64,000 nt of DNA from Mesobacillus sp. S13 (GTDB taxonomy: Bacteria > Bacillota > Bacilli > Bacillales > Cytobacillaceae): positions 3,925,001-3,989,000 of the forward strand of contig NZ_CP084622.1 of NCBI RefSeq assembly GCF_020422885.1. The letters are read 5' to 3'. Numbering within the stretch: position 1 is the stretch's first letter; every line of letters starts with the position of its first letter. This document shows positions 17,272 to 26,511 of the stretch, one piece after another. The notes under the pieces are model-generated. The model saw nothing but the letters and a program-made list of their open reading frames with translations. It did not search any database and was not told the origin of the DNA. The translations under genes and the position numbers were made by a program.

Positions 17272-18927
17272 TTATCTATCAAACTTAAAAACCGAAACGG
17301 ATTCATTCAATTCATTTGTCAGCTTCCTCAGGTCTGTCACCTTTTTAGAAAGGTTGCCGAAAGCGGATAATTGTTCCGTTGTGGATGCGGAGATTTCTTC
17401 ACTTCCAGCCGCTGTTTCTTCTACGACCGCACTGATGGATTCGACATTATGCAGTACCCTGGCTCCCAATTCCTTCGAAGCTTCCATACCTTTGACAAGA
17501 TGGGTTACTTTCTCTGAGATGCCGCTGACCTTCAATTCGATATTTTCAAAAGCAGACATTGTCAGGTTCATTGATTCCATCTGTTCTTCTGCGATTTCCC
17601 CGCCTTTGTTTACGGCCTCTCCGATTTCATCGAGTCCCGTCTTTAGAAGGTTGACCATATCAAAGATTTGCGTTGTGGCTCTGTTCGATTCTTCAGCCAG
17701 CTTCCTGACCTCTGAGGCTACGACCGCAAACCCTTTTCCTGCATCTCCTGCCCTTGCTGCTTCAATTGCCGCATTCAATGCCAACAGGTTGGTTTGATCT
17801 GCGATGGCCGAAACGGTCTGTGCCATATCCTGGATTTTTGCCGCATAGCCCGCAAATTGATCAGTTGCTGCCTGAATTGATGATGATGCCTCTTTGTTTT
17901 CAGTGATTAAGACCTTTTGCCCCTCGATCGCTTTTCTGCCTTCACTGATTGCATCAACCGCTTCTTTGCTATACGAGGAGGATTCCTGAGTGTGATCAAG
18001 GTTCAGCATGATTTCCTTATCCATATCATCAATCAGCTCGACCGATTGCTGTAAATCCTCCGATACTGTTTGGGCTCCTGCAGAAAGCTCATCCGTTGAT
18101 ACAGCTACCTGATTTGAGATTTCCGTCAGTGCGATGTTTTCTTGCTCGATTCCCCCTGCGAATTCCTCCACTTCCCTGCTGGCCATATTCACCTTTCGCA
18201 ACAAGGAAGTCAACTGGACTGCCATTAAATCAAATGATTCATTTAAGGTTCCTAGCTCATCTTCATGTTTATAAGGAACTTTTTCAATCATCAAATTCCC
18301 TTTGGCAATTTCTTGCGCATTTAAGGCAATCTTCTTCAACGGCCTGGTGATTGAGCTCGTAAGCCTGATTCCAATACCACCGGCAACGACCACTAGAAGG
18401 ATGCTTCCGATGATGGCCGCCAAGATGATGAATTGAATTTGGTTCTTTAAATCCTCCTGCAGAAAATCATAGTATTCATTGACCTGGATATTCAATAGAT
18501 GCAAGTCGTTCAGGATACCTTCACTGCGCAGTGACTGGCGCTTAACTTCAGCACTTACCTTTTCCTCAAGGGCTTTTTTAGCTTCAGACTCCAGGGCGGT
18601 AAACTTTCCAAGTGCCTTATCCAGCACGACCTTGCTGTTATCCTGTTGCATCACTTCCTTTGCCTTCGCAAAAGTCTGCGAAGTCTTCTCCATTTTCACC
18701 AAAGCATCCTGCTTATTTGCTTCTGTTGGATTGAAGGAAAAATTGCTTAGCGATTGCTTCGTGGCCGATGTTTCAGCCTGGAGATTCTGGACTGTCAGCA
18801 ATACCTGGACATAGTCTTGATTAGATGCCTGGACCATCAGCATTCTGTAAATGATGAAAGAAATCATCACGATCGATAAGCCAATGGCGAGCAATAAGTT
18901 CAATAGTAATTTCTTTTTGATTGTCAT
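17272..18927 (-). CDS. Methyl-accepting chemotaxis protein
   Basis: A 551-residue membrane chemoreceptor. TM1 is at about residues 7-28, followed by an extracytoplasmic four-helix-bundle sensor of about 135 residues, TM2 at about 165-188 and HAMP at about 188-245. The signalling domain has the hairpin tip [40 protein letters not shown] split over residues 375-415. It acts with CheW and CheA at the cell pole. It starts 23 bp downstream of a BMP-family binding lipoprotein in the same operon, which suggests the receptor may sense that protein's ligand. ATG at 18927 follows GGGGGAACC. Confidence 0.93.
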   Translation of the reverse strand: MTIKKKLLLNLLLAIGLSIVMISFIIYRMLMVQASNQDYVQVLLTVQNLQAETSATKQSLSNFSFNPTEANKQDALVKMEKTSQTFAKAKEVMQQDNSKVVLDKALGKFTALESEAKKALEEKVSAEVKRQSLRSEGILNDLHLLNIQVNEYYDFLQEDLKNQIQFIILAAIIGSILLVVVAGGIGIRLTSSITRPLKKIALNAQEIAKGNLMIEKVPYKHEDELGTLNESFDLMAVQLTSLLRKVNMASREVEEFAGGIEQENIALTEISNQVAVSTDELSAGAQTVSEDLQQSVELIDDMDKEIMLNLDHTQESSSYSKEAVDAISEGRKAIEGQKVLITENKEASSSIQAATDQFAGYAAKIQDMAQTVSAIADQTNLLALNAAIEAARAGDAGKGFAVVASEVRKLAEESNRATTQIFDMVNLLKTGLDEIGEAVNKGGEIAEEQMESMNLTMSAFENIELKVSGISEKVTHLVKGMEASKELGARVLHNVESISAVVEETAAGSEEISASTTEQLSAFGNLSKKVTDLRKLTNELNESVSVFKFDR

Positions 18928-18950
18928 CTTGGTTCCCCCAGTTGCAGCTG

Positions 18951-19931
18951 TTAATCTAGCTGGATTGAAACTTCATTTGTTGATAATTGTGCTTCCAGGT
19001 CTTTTAATTTCTTGTCCTGTTCTGGTGTCAGCTTGATCACACGAATCGGCGCCAGCCCGATTCCTTTCTCATTTATGCCCAGCTCGATTTGCCTGGATTC
19101 GAGCTTCTTTTCTGACTGGAATTCCTTTACTACTTCGTATAAAGCGATATCCACATTTTTCAGCATGGAGGTAATGATTGCTTTTTCGGCAAAAAAGTAT
19201 TGGTCGCTATCCACACCAATCGCGAATTTTTTCCTCGCCTGCGCTTCCTTCAACACACCCACTCCGGTAAAACCAGCCGCAGCATAGAGGACATCCGCAC
19301 CCTCATCCATCATTCCGGAAGCAATCTTCCCTCCAAGCTCTGCATTGCCAAAGTCATTTGCGTAAGCAACCTTAACCTCGGCTTCTGAATTCACAGATTT
19401 TACTCCCTGCTCAAATCCCACTTTAAACTTGTGGATTAATGGGACATCAGCTCCGCCAACAAATCCAACGATCTTTGATTTTGATACCATTCCTGCTACG
19501 GCACCAGCCAGGAAACTTCCCTGCTCTTCCTTAAAAGTAATCGATGTGATATTGTCCAACTCTGATACCGAGTCGACAAGCACAAATTGTTGTTCAGGAT
19601 ATTTTTTCGCAACCTTCTCAAGGTCTTCAAGAACCATGAAGCCCAATCCGATGACAAGGTCATTCCCCTCTTCCACCAACTCCGTGAATCCTTTTTCGTA
19701 GCTTCCTGCTTCCTTCAGCTCCCGATAATCAAAAAGAATATCCAGTTCGTCTCGTGCCTTTGTCAGTCCAGCAAAAGCAGCATCACTGAAGGATTGGTCC
19801 CCAAGTCCGACGTCAGACAACATAATGCCAACCTTGACCCTTTCCTTCGCTTTCAGCTCTGTGCTTGCACATCCGCTGAGGCTGCCAACGAGGATAAATG
19901 AAATGAAAAGTATATTTATAATTTGCTTCAT
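18951..19931 (-). CDS. BMP family ABC-type substrate-binding lipoprotein
   Basis: A 326-residue lipoprotein. The signal peptide ends in lipobox SLSGCAS with cysteine near residue 21. The mature domain matches the basic membrane protein/PnrA class ([79 protein letters not shown]). This class binds purine nucleosides in several bacteria; B. subtilis Med also belongs. No permease or ATPase gene is adjacent. It is the first gene of a two-gene unit with the chemoreceptor, pointing to a sensory instead of, or beside, an uptake role (inference). Confidence 0.88.
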   Translation of the reverse strand: MKQIINILFISFILVGSLSGCASTELKAKERVKVGIMLSDVGLGDQSFSDAAFAGLTKARDELDILFDYRELKEAGSYEKGFTELVEEGNDLVIGLGFMVLEDLEKVAKKYPEQQFVLVDSVSELDNITSITFKEEQGSFLAGAVAGMVSKSKIVGFVGGADVPLIHKFKVGFEQGVKSVNSEAEVKVAYANDFGNAELGGKIASGMMDEGADVLYAAAGFTGVGVLKEAQARKKFAIGVDSDQYFFAEKAIITSMLKNVDIALYEVVKEFQSEKKLESRQIELGINEKGIGLAPIRVIKLTPEQDKKLKDLEAQLSTNEVSIQLD

Positions 19932-20077
19932 CTTGATGTAATGCTCCCTTATTAAAGATTTATATGTAATTCATCGACCATATTTATCATTTTTTAATGG
20001 ACTTAAAGAAAGTCTTTCTTTTGGTAATTTTCTAAAAAGAAGGCTCTGTCGATTATCGTGGAAGTTTGAGAATTCAT

Positions 20078-20258
20078 AAGCGGAGTATTTCCGGCTACTG
20101 TATATAAAGAATGCTTTTGAAGCCGAAATAGGCGGAGATATTCCGGTTAATTGCTAAAGATAAGACAAAATTAGATAATTTGGATTAAATAACCGGAATA
20201 GCGACCCTTATTTTTATGAAAACCAGGGGGTGTTTCAATTTTAAGCGGAATTTATCCG
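20078..20258. repeat. Decayed repeat array with CGGA-N5-TCCG dyads
   Basis: CGGAGTATTTCCG starts at 20081, CGGAGATATTCCG at 20133 and CGGAATTTATCCG at 20245, all CGGA-N5-TCCG palindromes. The first two are 52 bp apart. A related segment in reverse orientation (AACCGGAATAGCGACC) lies at 20191. It sits between the ktr terminator and the BMP lipoprotein, and is otherwise non-coding. Confidence 0.6.
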
Positions 20259-20316
20259 TTTATTTTTCAAACACTGTAAAAACAATATTCAGTTATAACC
20301 CAGCTAAAAGGAAAAA

Positions 20317-20340
20317 AGCAGGCTGTCTTAACAGCCCGCT
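20317..20340 (-). terminator. Terminator of the ktr operon
   Basis: A ten-bp stem AGCGGGCTGT / ACAGCCTGCT (minus strand, one G-U pair) with a TAAG loop, followed by TTTTTTCC. Confidence 0.85.
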
Positions 20341-20350
20341 TTCATTTGGA

Positions 20351-21007
20351 TTATTTTATTTTCGTAAACCTGTTCAAATCGCCATTTTCACCAAGGACAA
20401 TCAGGATATCCTCCGCTCTTAGTGTCTTCTCAGGATCTGGAGAGATGTCGACTTTGTTGGCCGTCTTCACGCCGATTACAGTGATATTATATTTGGCACG
20501 CAGATTGATTTCAATCAGGTTCTTGCCAGCCATGCTCAAAGGAAGTTTGATTTCCTCGATACTATAGTCATCCGAGAGCTCGATGAAGTTCAATACATTC
20601 GGTGATGCCATTAGCTGGTGGGCAACTCTTTCTCCCATATCTCGTTCCGGGAAAATGACTTTATCCGCTCCAACTTTGAACAATACTTGTGCATGGTGTT
20701 TGTTAAGAGCTTTGGCAACAACATTGGCGACTCCCATCTCTTTTAGAATGAGGACGGTTAGAATACTAGCCTGGATATCATCACCAATTGCCACAATGAC
20801 AGTATCGAAGTTCCTGATTCCTACCGCTTTCAAGGTTTGCTCATCGGTTGAGTCTCCGATGACCGCATGGGTCACAAACTCCTTATAGTCTTCGATATGC
20901 TGTTCACTTTTATCAATCGCAAGTACTTCATTTCCTTCATGATATAATGTGGTCGCCACACTGGACCCAAAACGTCCCATACCAATTACTGCGTACTGCT
21001 TTGCCAT
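20351..21007 (-). CDS. Potassium uptake regulatory subunit, KtrA/KtrC type (RCK)
   Basis: A 218-residue cytoplasmic ring-forming subunit that gates the KtrB-type channel. The N-terminal Rossmann RCK_N domain has GMGRFGSSVATTLYHEGNEVLAID (GxGxxG then Asp, ATP/NAD binding). From about residue 140 a TrkA_C (RCK_C) domain (SIEEIKLPLSMAGKNLIEINLR) is present, the fold that binds c-di-AMP in relatives. It begins 12 bp after the membrane subunit gene. In B. subtilis the ktrAB order is the reverse, regulator first. The riboswitch at 22535 makes KtrA more likely than KtrC as the functional match. Confidence 0.92.
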   Translation of the reverse strand: MAKQYAVIGMGRFGSSVATTLYHEGNEVLAIDKSEQHIEDYKEFVTHAVIGDSTDEQTLKAVGIRNFDTVIVAIGDDIQASILTVLILKEMGVANVVAKALNKHHAQVLFKVGADKVIFPERDMGERVAHQLMASPNVLNFIELSDDYSIEEIKLPLSMAGKNLIEINLRAKYNITVIGVKTANKVDISPDPEKTLRAEDILIVLGENGDLNRFTKIK

Positions 21008-21019
21008 AATAAAATCCTC

Positions 21020-22360
21020 CTACCCAATCATCACTTTTCCAGCTGGATATCGATAATGATCCTCTTTTCTTTTTTTCGCAATTGCATAAGCCAGTGTTAA
21101 CGGACCAACCCGGCCCGCGAACATCGTTATCGTTATTAATATTTTTCCGTATAATGACAGCTCAGGGGTCAAGCCCATGGACAGACCGACTGTTGAAAAA
21201 GCTGAGACCGTCTCAAATAATAGCACCAGAAACTCTTTGCCAGGCTCGGTAATGGTCAACACCATTGTAACCAAACCTATTAGAAAAAGGAAAATCAGTG
21301 TAACTGTCAATGATTTGGAAATGATAGTGTGATCCACCCTTCTTCCAAAAAATGTGACATCCTCCCTGCCACGAATTTGAGACCTTACAGCACCAACCAG
21401 GACTGCGAAGGTGGTGGTTTTGATTCCTCCCCCTGTAGACCCAGGCGAAGCACCGATGAACATAAGGAAGATGATCAAGAACAAGGTTGACTGCTTCAAG
21501 TCTGGGATATTCAATGTATTCGACCCTGCTGTCCTCGGTGTGACTGCCTGGTAAAACGCTCCGAATATTTTACCAGTCATCGTCATTGGCTTCAAGGTGG
21601 AAGGGTTGTTAAATTCCAGGATAAAAATCAGGAGCGCCCCTCCAAACACCAAAACAGCCGATAGTGCTAAAACGATTTTTGAATGAAGGGTAAGTCTCCT
21701 TGTCTTGCGATAGTCAAATAGCTCATTCATGACAATGAACCCAATCCCGCCCAAACTGATAAGAGTGATCATGGTGATATTGACAACAGGGTCTTCAGCA
21801 TATGCAGTAAGCCCTTTGAAGTCACCCATCAAATCAAATCCGGCATTATTAAAGTTCGAAACAGCATGGAAAAACCCAAAATATATCGCTTTTCCAGCAG
21901 CCATTTCTTGTGAAAATCGAAGAGATAGTATAATCCCGCCGGTAATTTCGACTACTGCTGTAAAAAGGAAAATTCGTTTGACAAGCCTGACAATCCCTTC
22001 TACAGTCTCGTTATTCAATGACTCCTGGATGATCAGCCTTTCTTTGAACGAAATCCTTTTACCTAAAATAAATGCAAGCAAAGTGGCAAAACTCATGAAA
22101 CCCAGTCCGCCAACCTGGATCATCGACAGGATGACCATTTCCCCAAAACGAGTAAAGGTATCACCTGTGTCCACGACGACAAGACCTGTTACACAAGTGG
22201 CCGAAGTTGCCGTAAACAAGGCATCCAAAATCGGAAGTCCTCTACCATCCACTGTGGATGCTGGCAATGAAAGCAATAATGTCCCTAAAAGAATAATGCC
22301 TCCAAATCCAAAAACAAGTACTTTCGGTGGATCTAATCTAAAAAACAATTTCCTGCGCAT
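21020..22360 (-). CDS. Potassium transporter membrane subunit, KtrB/TrkH family
   Basis: A 446-residue membrane protein with four repeated pore-loop units. Selectivity-filter-like segments include TATSATCVTGLVVVDTGDTF (residues about 50-70), FHAVSNFNNAGFDL, YQAVTPRTAGSNTL and FETVSAFSTVGLSMG. It imports K+ (with Na+ in some Ktr systems) and is gated by the RCK protein encoded directly downstream. ATG at 22360 follows GAAGGAAGG. It is preceded by a c-di-AMP riboswitch, which should repress it when c-di-AMP (high internal K+) accumulates. Confidence 0.93.
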   Translation of the reverse strand: MRRKLFFRLDPPKVLVFGFGGIILLGTLLLSLPASTVDGRGLPILDALFTATSATCVTGLVVVDTGDTFTRFGEMVILSMIQVGGLGFMSFATLLAFILGKRISFKERLIIQESLNNETVEGIVRLVKRIFLFTAVVEITGGIILSLRFSQEMAAGKAIYFGFFHAVSNFNNAGFDLMGDFKGLTAYAEDPVVNITMITLISLGGIGFIVMNELFDYRKTRRLTLHSKIVLALSAVLVFGGALLIFILEFNNPSTLKPMTMTGKIFGAFYQAVTPRTAGSNTLNIPDLKQSTLFLIIFLMFIGASPGSTGGGIKTTTFAVLVGAVRSQIRGREDVTFFGRRVDHTIISKSLTVTLIFLFLIGLVTMVLTITEPGKEFLVLLFETVSAFSTVGLSMGLTPELSLYGKILITITMFAGRVGPLTLAYAIAKKRKEDHYRYPAGKVMIG

Positions 22361-22476
22361 GATCCTTCCTTCTTTCCTTAGTATGAGGAATTATGCGTCT
22401 AATATTTCTTTGCAGGGACTTTGCTCGATCTGGAATTTAGAATAGTCGACATATCTAAAATACAGCAAAACAAAAA

Positions 22477-22513
22477 AGCCCCCAGAGGCTAAAAGATAGC
22501 AGCCTTGTGGACT
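22477..22513 (-). terminator. Intrinsic terminator of the c-di-AMP riboswitch
   Basis: Minus strand AGTCC-ACA-AGGCT pairs with AGCCT-CTG-GGGGCT around a ten-base loop, followed by TTTTTTG. It lies between the aptamer and the ktrB-like gene and is the expression platform. Confidence 0.85.
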
Positions 22514-22534
22514 TTATACATACTGTCACACAAG

Positions 22535-22676
22535 CTTCATCTTCCTCTTCTGCAACGCTTACGGAGTTAGCTGTCGGATTAGGGCTCAGAATAGCCCCGC
22601 CTGTTATCCAGGCCTCACCCCAAGTGGATTACTCCACAAAGTTGGTTCCCCCGCTCTATTCAGATTCAGCGATTTA
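22535..22676 (-). ncRNA. c-di-AMP riboswitch (ydaO/yuaA class)
   Basis: On the minus strand the conserved elements appear in order: AAATCGCTGAATCTG, AGAGCGGGGGAACCAA, CTTGGGGTGAGGCC, GGGGCTATTCTGAGCCCTAATCCGACAGCTAACTCCGTAAGCG (read in pieces) and a downstream terminator. This is the class that senses c-di-AMP and controls ktrAB (yuaA) in B. subtilis. Exact borders are approximate. Confidence 0.95.
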
Positions 22677-22986
22677 GAAATATGAAACTCATTTAATATC
22701 TTAAACTGCTGTAATCATACTCCTCTGCCATTCCCTTGTAAACATGAAAAGCAAGCCAAAAATGGCGTTTTTCGTTCATTTTCAACCATAAATGATAACA
22801 AATTATATCTTTTCTCACTGAATCACTGTTTTTCTTTATTTTTCATCTGAAAATATTGGGGGATAACTACTGATAACCGAGTTTATACCGGTTCATTTAA
22901 AGGTAAATAATAGGGTTGAATAAACACGGCAATTATTAAGGGTTGCTACTCATTTCTTAAATAAATTGTTCGGGAGGTTATCGTGG
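22677..22986. other. Intergenic promoter region between the ktr riboswitch and the lipid kinase
   Basis: AT-rich, non-coding, carrying divergent promoters. TTGATAACC-like and TATAAT-like words occur but no strong box was selected. The ribosome site GGGAGG for the lipid kinase is at 22972-22977. Confidence 0.4.
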
Positions 22987-23883
22987 ATGAAAGCCATGAT
23001 TATTTTGAATCCATCTTCAGGAAAGGAAAAGGCAGCGGACTACGCTGAAAAAATAGAGGAAACATTACGTGACCGATACGATGATATCGATATCCGAAGA
23101 ACCGAGAAAGAGGGCGACGCTGCGGCATTTGCAACTGAGGCCTGCATTTCTTTATACGATGGAATCATTGCAATGGGAGGCGACGGAACCATCAATGAGG
23201 CCATAAATGGGCTGGCTGAACAAAATCATCGGCCTTCTCTGGGAATCATTCCACTTGGCACGGTCAATGATTTTGCGCGGGCACTCAATATTCCGCTGGA
23301 TCCTTATGAAGCCATCGATATATTGAAAGAGCAAAACCTCCGTCCTGTGGATATCGGGAAAATCAATGACCATTATTTCGCGAATGTTATAGCATTAGGT
23401 TCCATTGCAGAAGCTTCCTACAATGTGAGTCCAGAACTGAAGACAAGATTTGGTTCCCTCGCTTATTTTATGGAAGGAGCAAAATCATTCCTTAAAGGCG
23501 AGGCAATCGATTTAGTCGTCGAACATGAAGGCGGAAAATGGGAAGGTCATACTTTCCTGCTGCTTGCTGCACTGACGAATTCTGTTGGCGGCTTCGAATC
23601 CCTTGCGCCCGAAGCAAGGTTGAATGATGGGAAATTTCATACTTTTATTATCAAGAAGGTTTCCGTTCCGAAAATCGCTTCGCTTGTTCCTTCGCTTCTA
23701 AAAGGAGAATTGGAAGAAAGTGAAGATGTCGAATATATACGGACTTCTTATCTCAATATTACATCTGACAAGGAGCACGTCGTGAATATCGACGGTGAAG
23801 AAGGCGAGCCATTGCCATTTAAGGCGAAGGTCCTTCCAGGACACTTGGATATTTTTGTTCCTTTTTTAAATAACAAAAACTGA
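22987..23883 (+). CDS. YegS/BmrU-family lipid (diacylglycerol-type) kinase
   Basis: A 298-residue cytoplasmic or membrane-associated kinase of the DAGK_cat family. The ATP-binding motif MGGDGTINEAINGL is near residue 65 and the second family block LGIIPLGTVNDFARALNIP near residue 95; the opening is MKAMIILNPSSGKEKA. Members phosphorylate diacylglycerol or related lipids. ATG at 22987 fits GGGAGG upstream; an ORF extension to 22966 has no ribosome site. It is monocistronic and converges on the M6 protease gene at a shared hairpin. Confidence 0.9.
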   Translation: MKAMIILNPSSGKEKAADYAEKIEETLRDRYDDIDIRRTEKEGDAAAFATEACISLYDGIIAMGGDGTINEAINGLAEQNHRPSLGIIPLGTVNDFARALNIPLDPYEAIDILKEQNLRPVDIGKINDHYFANVIALGSIAEASYNVSPELKTRFGSLAYFMEGAKSFLKGEAIDLVVEHEGGKWEGHTFLLLAALTNSVGGFESLAPEARLNDGKFHTFIIKKVSVPKIASLVPSLLKGELEESEDVEYIRTSYLNITSDKEHVVNIDGEEGEPLPFKAKVLPGHLDIFVPFLNNKN

Positions 23884-23909
23884 GCGAGAACGAGTCCCGC
23901 TCAGTTTTT
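23879..23909. terminator. Bidirectional terminator between lipid kinase and M6 protease
   Basis: An eight-bp stem ACTGAGCG / CGCTCAGT with an 11-base loop, flanked by AAAA on the left and TTTTTGTTTTT on the right, so it can stop transcripts from both sides. Confidence 0.9.
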
Positions 23910-23913
23910 GTTT

Positions 23914-25749
23914 TTACTTCACACTAGAATTAAAGTTATAGAAGAACTTAGCTGAGATCGAGCCATCTTCATTTTCCTTGATATCCGTTACGTGAATTCC
24001 GGAGTCAGCTGGTGTAGCACCATAGCCCTTCCAGAAGTAGTAAGAACCAGTGTGGACTTTACCGCTTACCGGAGTCAGCTTGCTTCCAGTCTTGAAGAAG
24101 TCAGTTGCGTCACCGCGGTTTAGGTTTCTTTCAAGATCATACTTGCCATCCGCTTGAAGGACAGATAGACCATAGTGTGTTACCACTTCACCATTGCTAG
24201 CAGTTTGTGACTGATTGAACTGGAAGCGCTTGTTCATCCAGTTTTCGACGTTATTCGGACGGAATCCAGCAGTCTGGTAAATATTGATGACATTTTCATC
24301 AACATGCCATGCCACTAATCCATGAGCGTCTTCACCCTGGCGTACCATCCCTTTATTGAAGCCCTCTTGCTGCATATTTTCGAACAGGAAGTATTCAGTT
24401 CCGTTTGAACCTGGAACTTCCATTTTAACGATGCCATTATCAGCATCGGCCGCATTAGCTGCCGGTAGAGTGATTTCCTGAACGCCGCTCTCAGGTGTTA
24501 CTTCGATTGGCTCTGCCCAGCCTAAGAAAATCTTAGAGAACGGATCGAAGTGAGTTGGAGAGTTTCCGGAATAAGCCGATTTATTAGGATAGCGCATCCA
24601 AGAACCGCCGGCCATCATCGAGTAGTTACCAACACCTTCAGATGAGTAAACAGTATCATAGAAATCAGGAAGTCCAAGTGCATGTCCAAACTCGTGCGCG
24701 TAAACGCCTGTTTGAGCAGGGAAAGGACCCGTTTTTAACTCTTCTTTATATGAGTTAGTTGCTGTATCAAAACCAGATACGTTACCGCCGATACCCGGCT
24801 GGATGTTGTAGTTGTTTACGACTACTTCATCGTATGTCATGTCCTCTGCAACTGTTTTGTTAATCCATTCACCCTGGGACATGCCAGCATGAGCGTCAGC
24901 TGGTTTGCCAGTTTCATAGTATTTCCCATAATAAAGCGCGCTTAGCAAACTCCACTTATGTGACCAGAACTGAGCTGGATCACGGCTGAATTCAGCGCCT
25001 GTGCCTTCATGGATTACGAAAATATTTGGAACTTCACCATCAATGGCATACTGTGAGAAGTCAACTTGGTCATCCGCTGCTTTTAACAGATCACGAATGA
25101 ACTCGCCTGTATGGGCATCTCCATTTACGTTACCAAGCTTATATACTCCACCTTCTGCATAAGTACCTTCCTGGTCAAGGTAATATGAAGCACCTCTAGG
25201 CATCTCTACCCAGGCGAAATCGGTATTTTCTTTACGAACAAGGTTTACCTTTCCATAACTTGATTCCTTGTAAGCATTTTGCATCGTACGGTTCTTTGGA
25301 ACGTCTGCACCATCATATTGCTCGAATTGCTCTAGCTCATACGGATTGTACTCAGTGCCAAAAATCAGGTCCTCATAATACTTGGCAGGTACTTGTCCTG
25401 GCATGTCGCCAACCGGCTCATCACCATCAGGATATTTAGCTAACAATACAAGCACAGGAACATCGCCCGTTGCTTTCTTATAATCGACATGATTATCTCC
25501 TGGCTGCTGGAACTTCGCACCTGTTTTAGCCATTTTCTCAGCAGGATCGGCTTTGGAAAGATCAATCCCTAATTCCTTTGCTCTATCAACTAGCTCCGGA
25601 GCTGCACCTACATGGTGAGCAAGGCTTAGTTCATATTTACTTTGCGGTTTGACAGCAGAATCAGTTGAGCTGACTCCAGCAAATACCGCACTTCCTGCCA
25701 AAGCTAGAGAAAGTGCTGATGTAGAAAGAACTTTTAACACATTATCCAC
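23914..25749 (-). CDS. Secreted M6 metalloprotease, immune inhibitor A type
   Basis: A 611-residue exported zinc protease. The signal peptide is about residues 1-24 (SLALAGSAVFA, AxA-like cleavage). The catalytic motif HEFGHALGLPD at residues 352-362 is the HExxHxxGxxD zinc site, and a Met-turn-like YSMMAGG follows. InhA of the B. cereus group cleaves host and matrix proteins; B. subtilis Vpr/Bpr-type roles do not apply. It is shorter than InhA1 (about 795 residues), lacking much of the C-terminal region. ATG at 25749 follows AGGGAGTGG. Three ScoC-like motifs lie upstream. In B. cereus PlcR and other RRNPP regulators act on the inhA family, and a PlcR-like gene is present 22 kb away in this window. 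Confidence 0.93.
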   Translation of the reverse strand: MDNVLKVLSTSALSLALAGSAVFAGVSSTDSAVKPQSKYELSLAHHVGAAPELVDRAKELGIDLSKADPAEKMAKTGAKFQQPGDNHVDYKKATGDVPVLVLLAKYPDGDEPVGDMPGQVPAKYYEDLIFGTEYNPYELEQFEQYDGADVPKNRTMQNAYKESSYGKVNLVRKENTDFAWVEMPRGASYYLDQEGTYAEGGVYKLGNVNGDAHTGEFIRDLLKAADDQVDFSQYAIDGEVPNIFVIHEGTGAEFSRDPAQFWSHKWSLLSALYYGKYYETGKPADAHAGMSQGEWINKTVAEDMTYDEVVVNNYNIQPGIGGNVSGFDTATNSYKEELKTGPFPAQTGVYAHEFGHALGLPDFYDTVYSSEGVGNYSMMAGGSWMRYPNKSAYSGNSPTHFDPFSKIFLGWAEPIEVTPESGVQEITLPAANAADADNGIVKMEVPGSNGTEYFLFENMQQEGFNKGMVRQGEDAHGLVAWHVDENVINIYQTAGFRPNNVENWMNKRFQFNQSQTASNGEVVTHYGLSVLQADGKYDLERNLNRGDATDFFKTGSKLTPVSGKVHTGSYYFWKGYGATPADSGIHVTDIKENEDGSISAKFFYNFNSSVK

Positions 25750-25776
25750 TCCCTATTAGAATATTTCTATTAACTA

Positions 25777-25912
25777 AATAGTATAAAATATTCAGTATAT
25801 TCTAAATAGGGAAAAAGTATCGTTTGATAGTATTTCTCGTGAGTCGAAAGACTTAACTTTCAACAGCAGCTATAAATATTTACTATTTTGCCATAATAAA
25901 CCAAATAGTATT
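25777..25912. promoter_or_regulatory. Cluster of ScoC(Hpr)-like RATANTATY motifs upstream of the protease gene
   Basis: AATAGTATA at 25777, GATAGTATT at 25826 and AATAGTATT at 25904 match or nearly match the ScoC consensus RATANTATY, within 165 bp of the start codon. ScoC represses extracellular protease genes in B. subtilis. The surrounding AT richness raises the chance rate. Confidence 0.4.
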
Positions 25913-25956
25913 TTATTTATGAGAATTGTTAGTAAGGTTCGGACAACTTTCCCCGT

Positions 25957-26466
25957 TTCTCCTTCAAACCTGTCTTAAGTTGGATCATCTTTTGACAGCT
26001 TTACATGCTTTTCCTTCAAACCTGTCTTAAGTTGGATCATCTTCTGACAGCTTTTCACGCTTTTCCTTCAAACCTGTCTTAAGTTGGATCATCTTTTGAC
26101 AGCTTTCCACGCTTTTCCTTCAAACCTGTCTTAAGTTGGATCATCTTCTGACAGCTTTTCACGCTTTTCCTTCAAACCCGTCTTAAGTTGGATCATCTTT
26201 TGACAGCTTTCCACGCTTTTCCTTCAAACCTGTCTTAAGTTGGATCATCTTCTGACAGCTTTTCACGCTTTTCCTTCAAACCTGTCTTAAGTTGGATCAT
26301 CTTCTGACAGCTTTTCGCGCTTTTCCTTCAAACCTGTCTTAAGTTAGATCATCTTTTGACAGCTTCGTCCCTCTCCACCTGAAACCTGTCATAATACCGA
26401 CGCTTTCTTGACAGCTTTGAGTCTCTCCACCTGAATCCTGTCATAATAACGAATGTTTCCTAAAAC
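25957..26466. repeat. Tandem array of ten units, 52-bp period
   Basis: CCTGTC (CCCGTC in one) starts at 25969, 26021, 26073, 26125, 26177, 26229, 26281, 26333, 26385 and 26437, an exact 52-bp spacing; the last two units are diverged. The core is CCTGTCTTAAGTTGGATCAT, then CTTYTGACAGCTTT, so each unit has a dyad AAACCTGTC...GACAGCTTT (one mismatch) around 19 bases. It lies between the 3' end of the TauE gene and the protease promoter. No reading frame crosses it. Function is unknown. Confidence 0.95.
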
Positions 26467-26511
26467 AGAAAAAAGCCTCGCACGAAGCGAAGCTTTTTTC
26501 CAAACTGACTG

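Noticed and set aside
20216..20422. Plus-strand 68-codon frame
   Set aside because: It runs over the ktr terminator and into the antisense of ktrA; no ribosome site.
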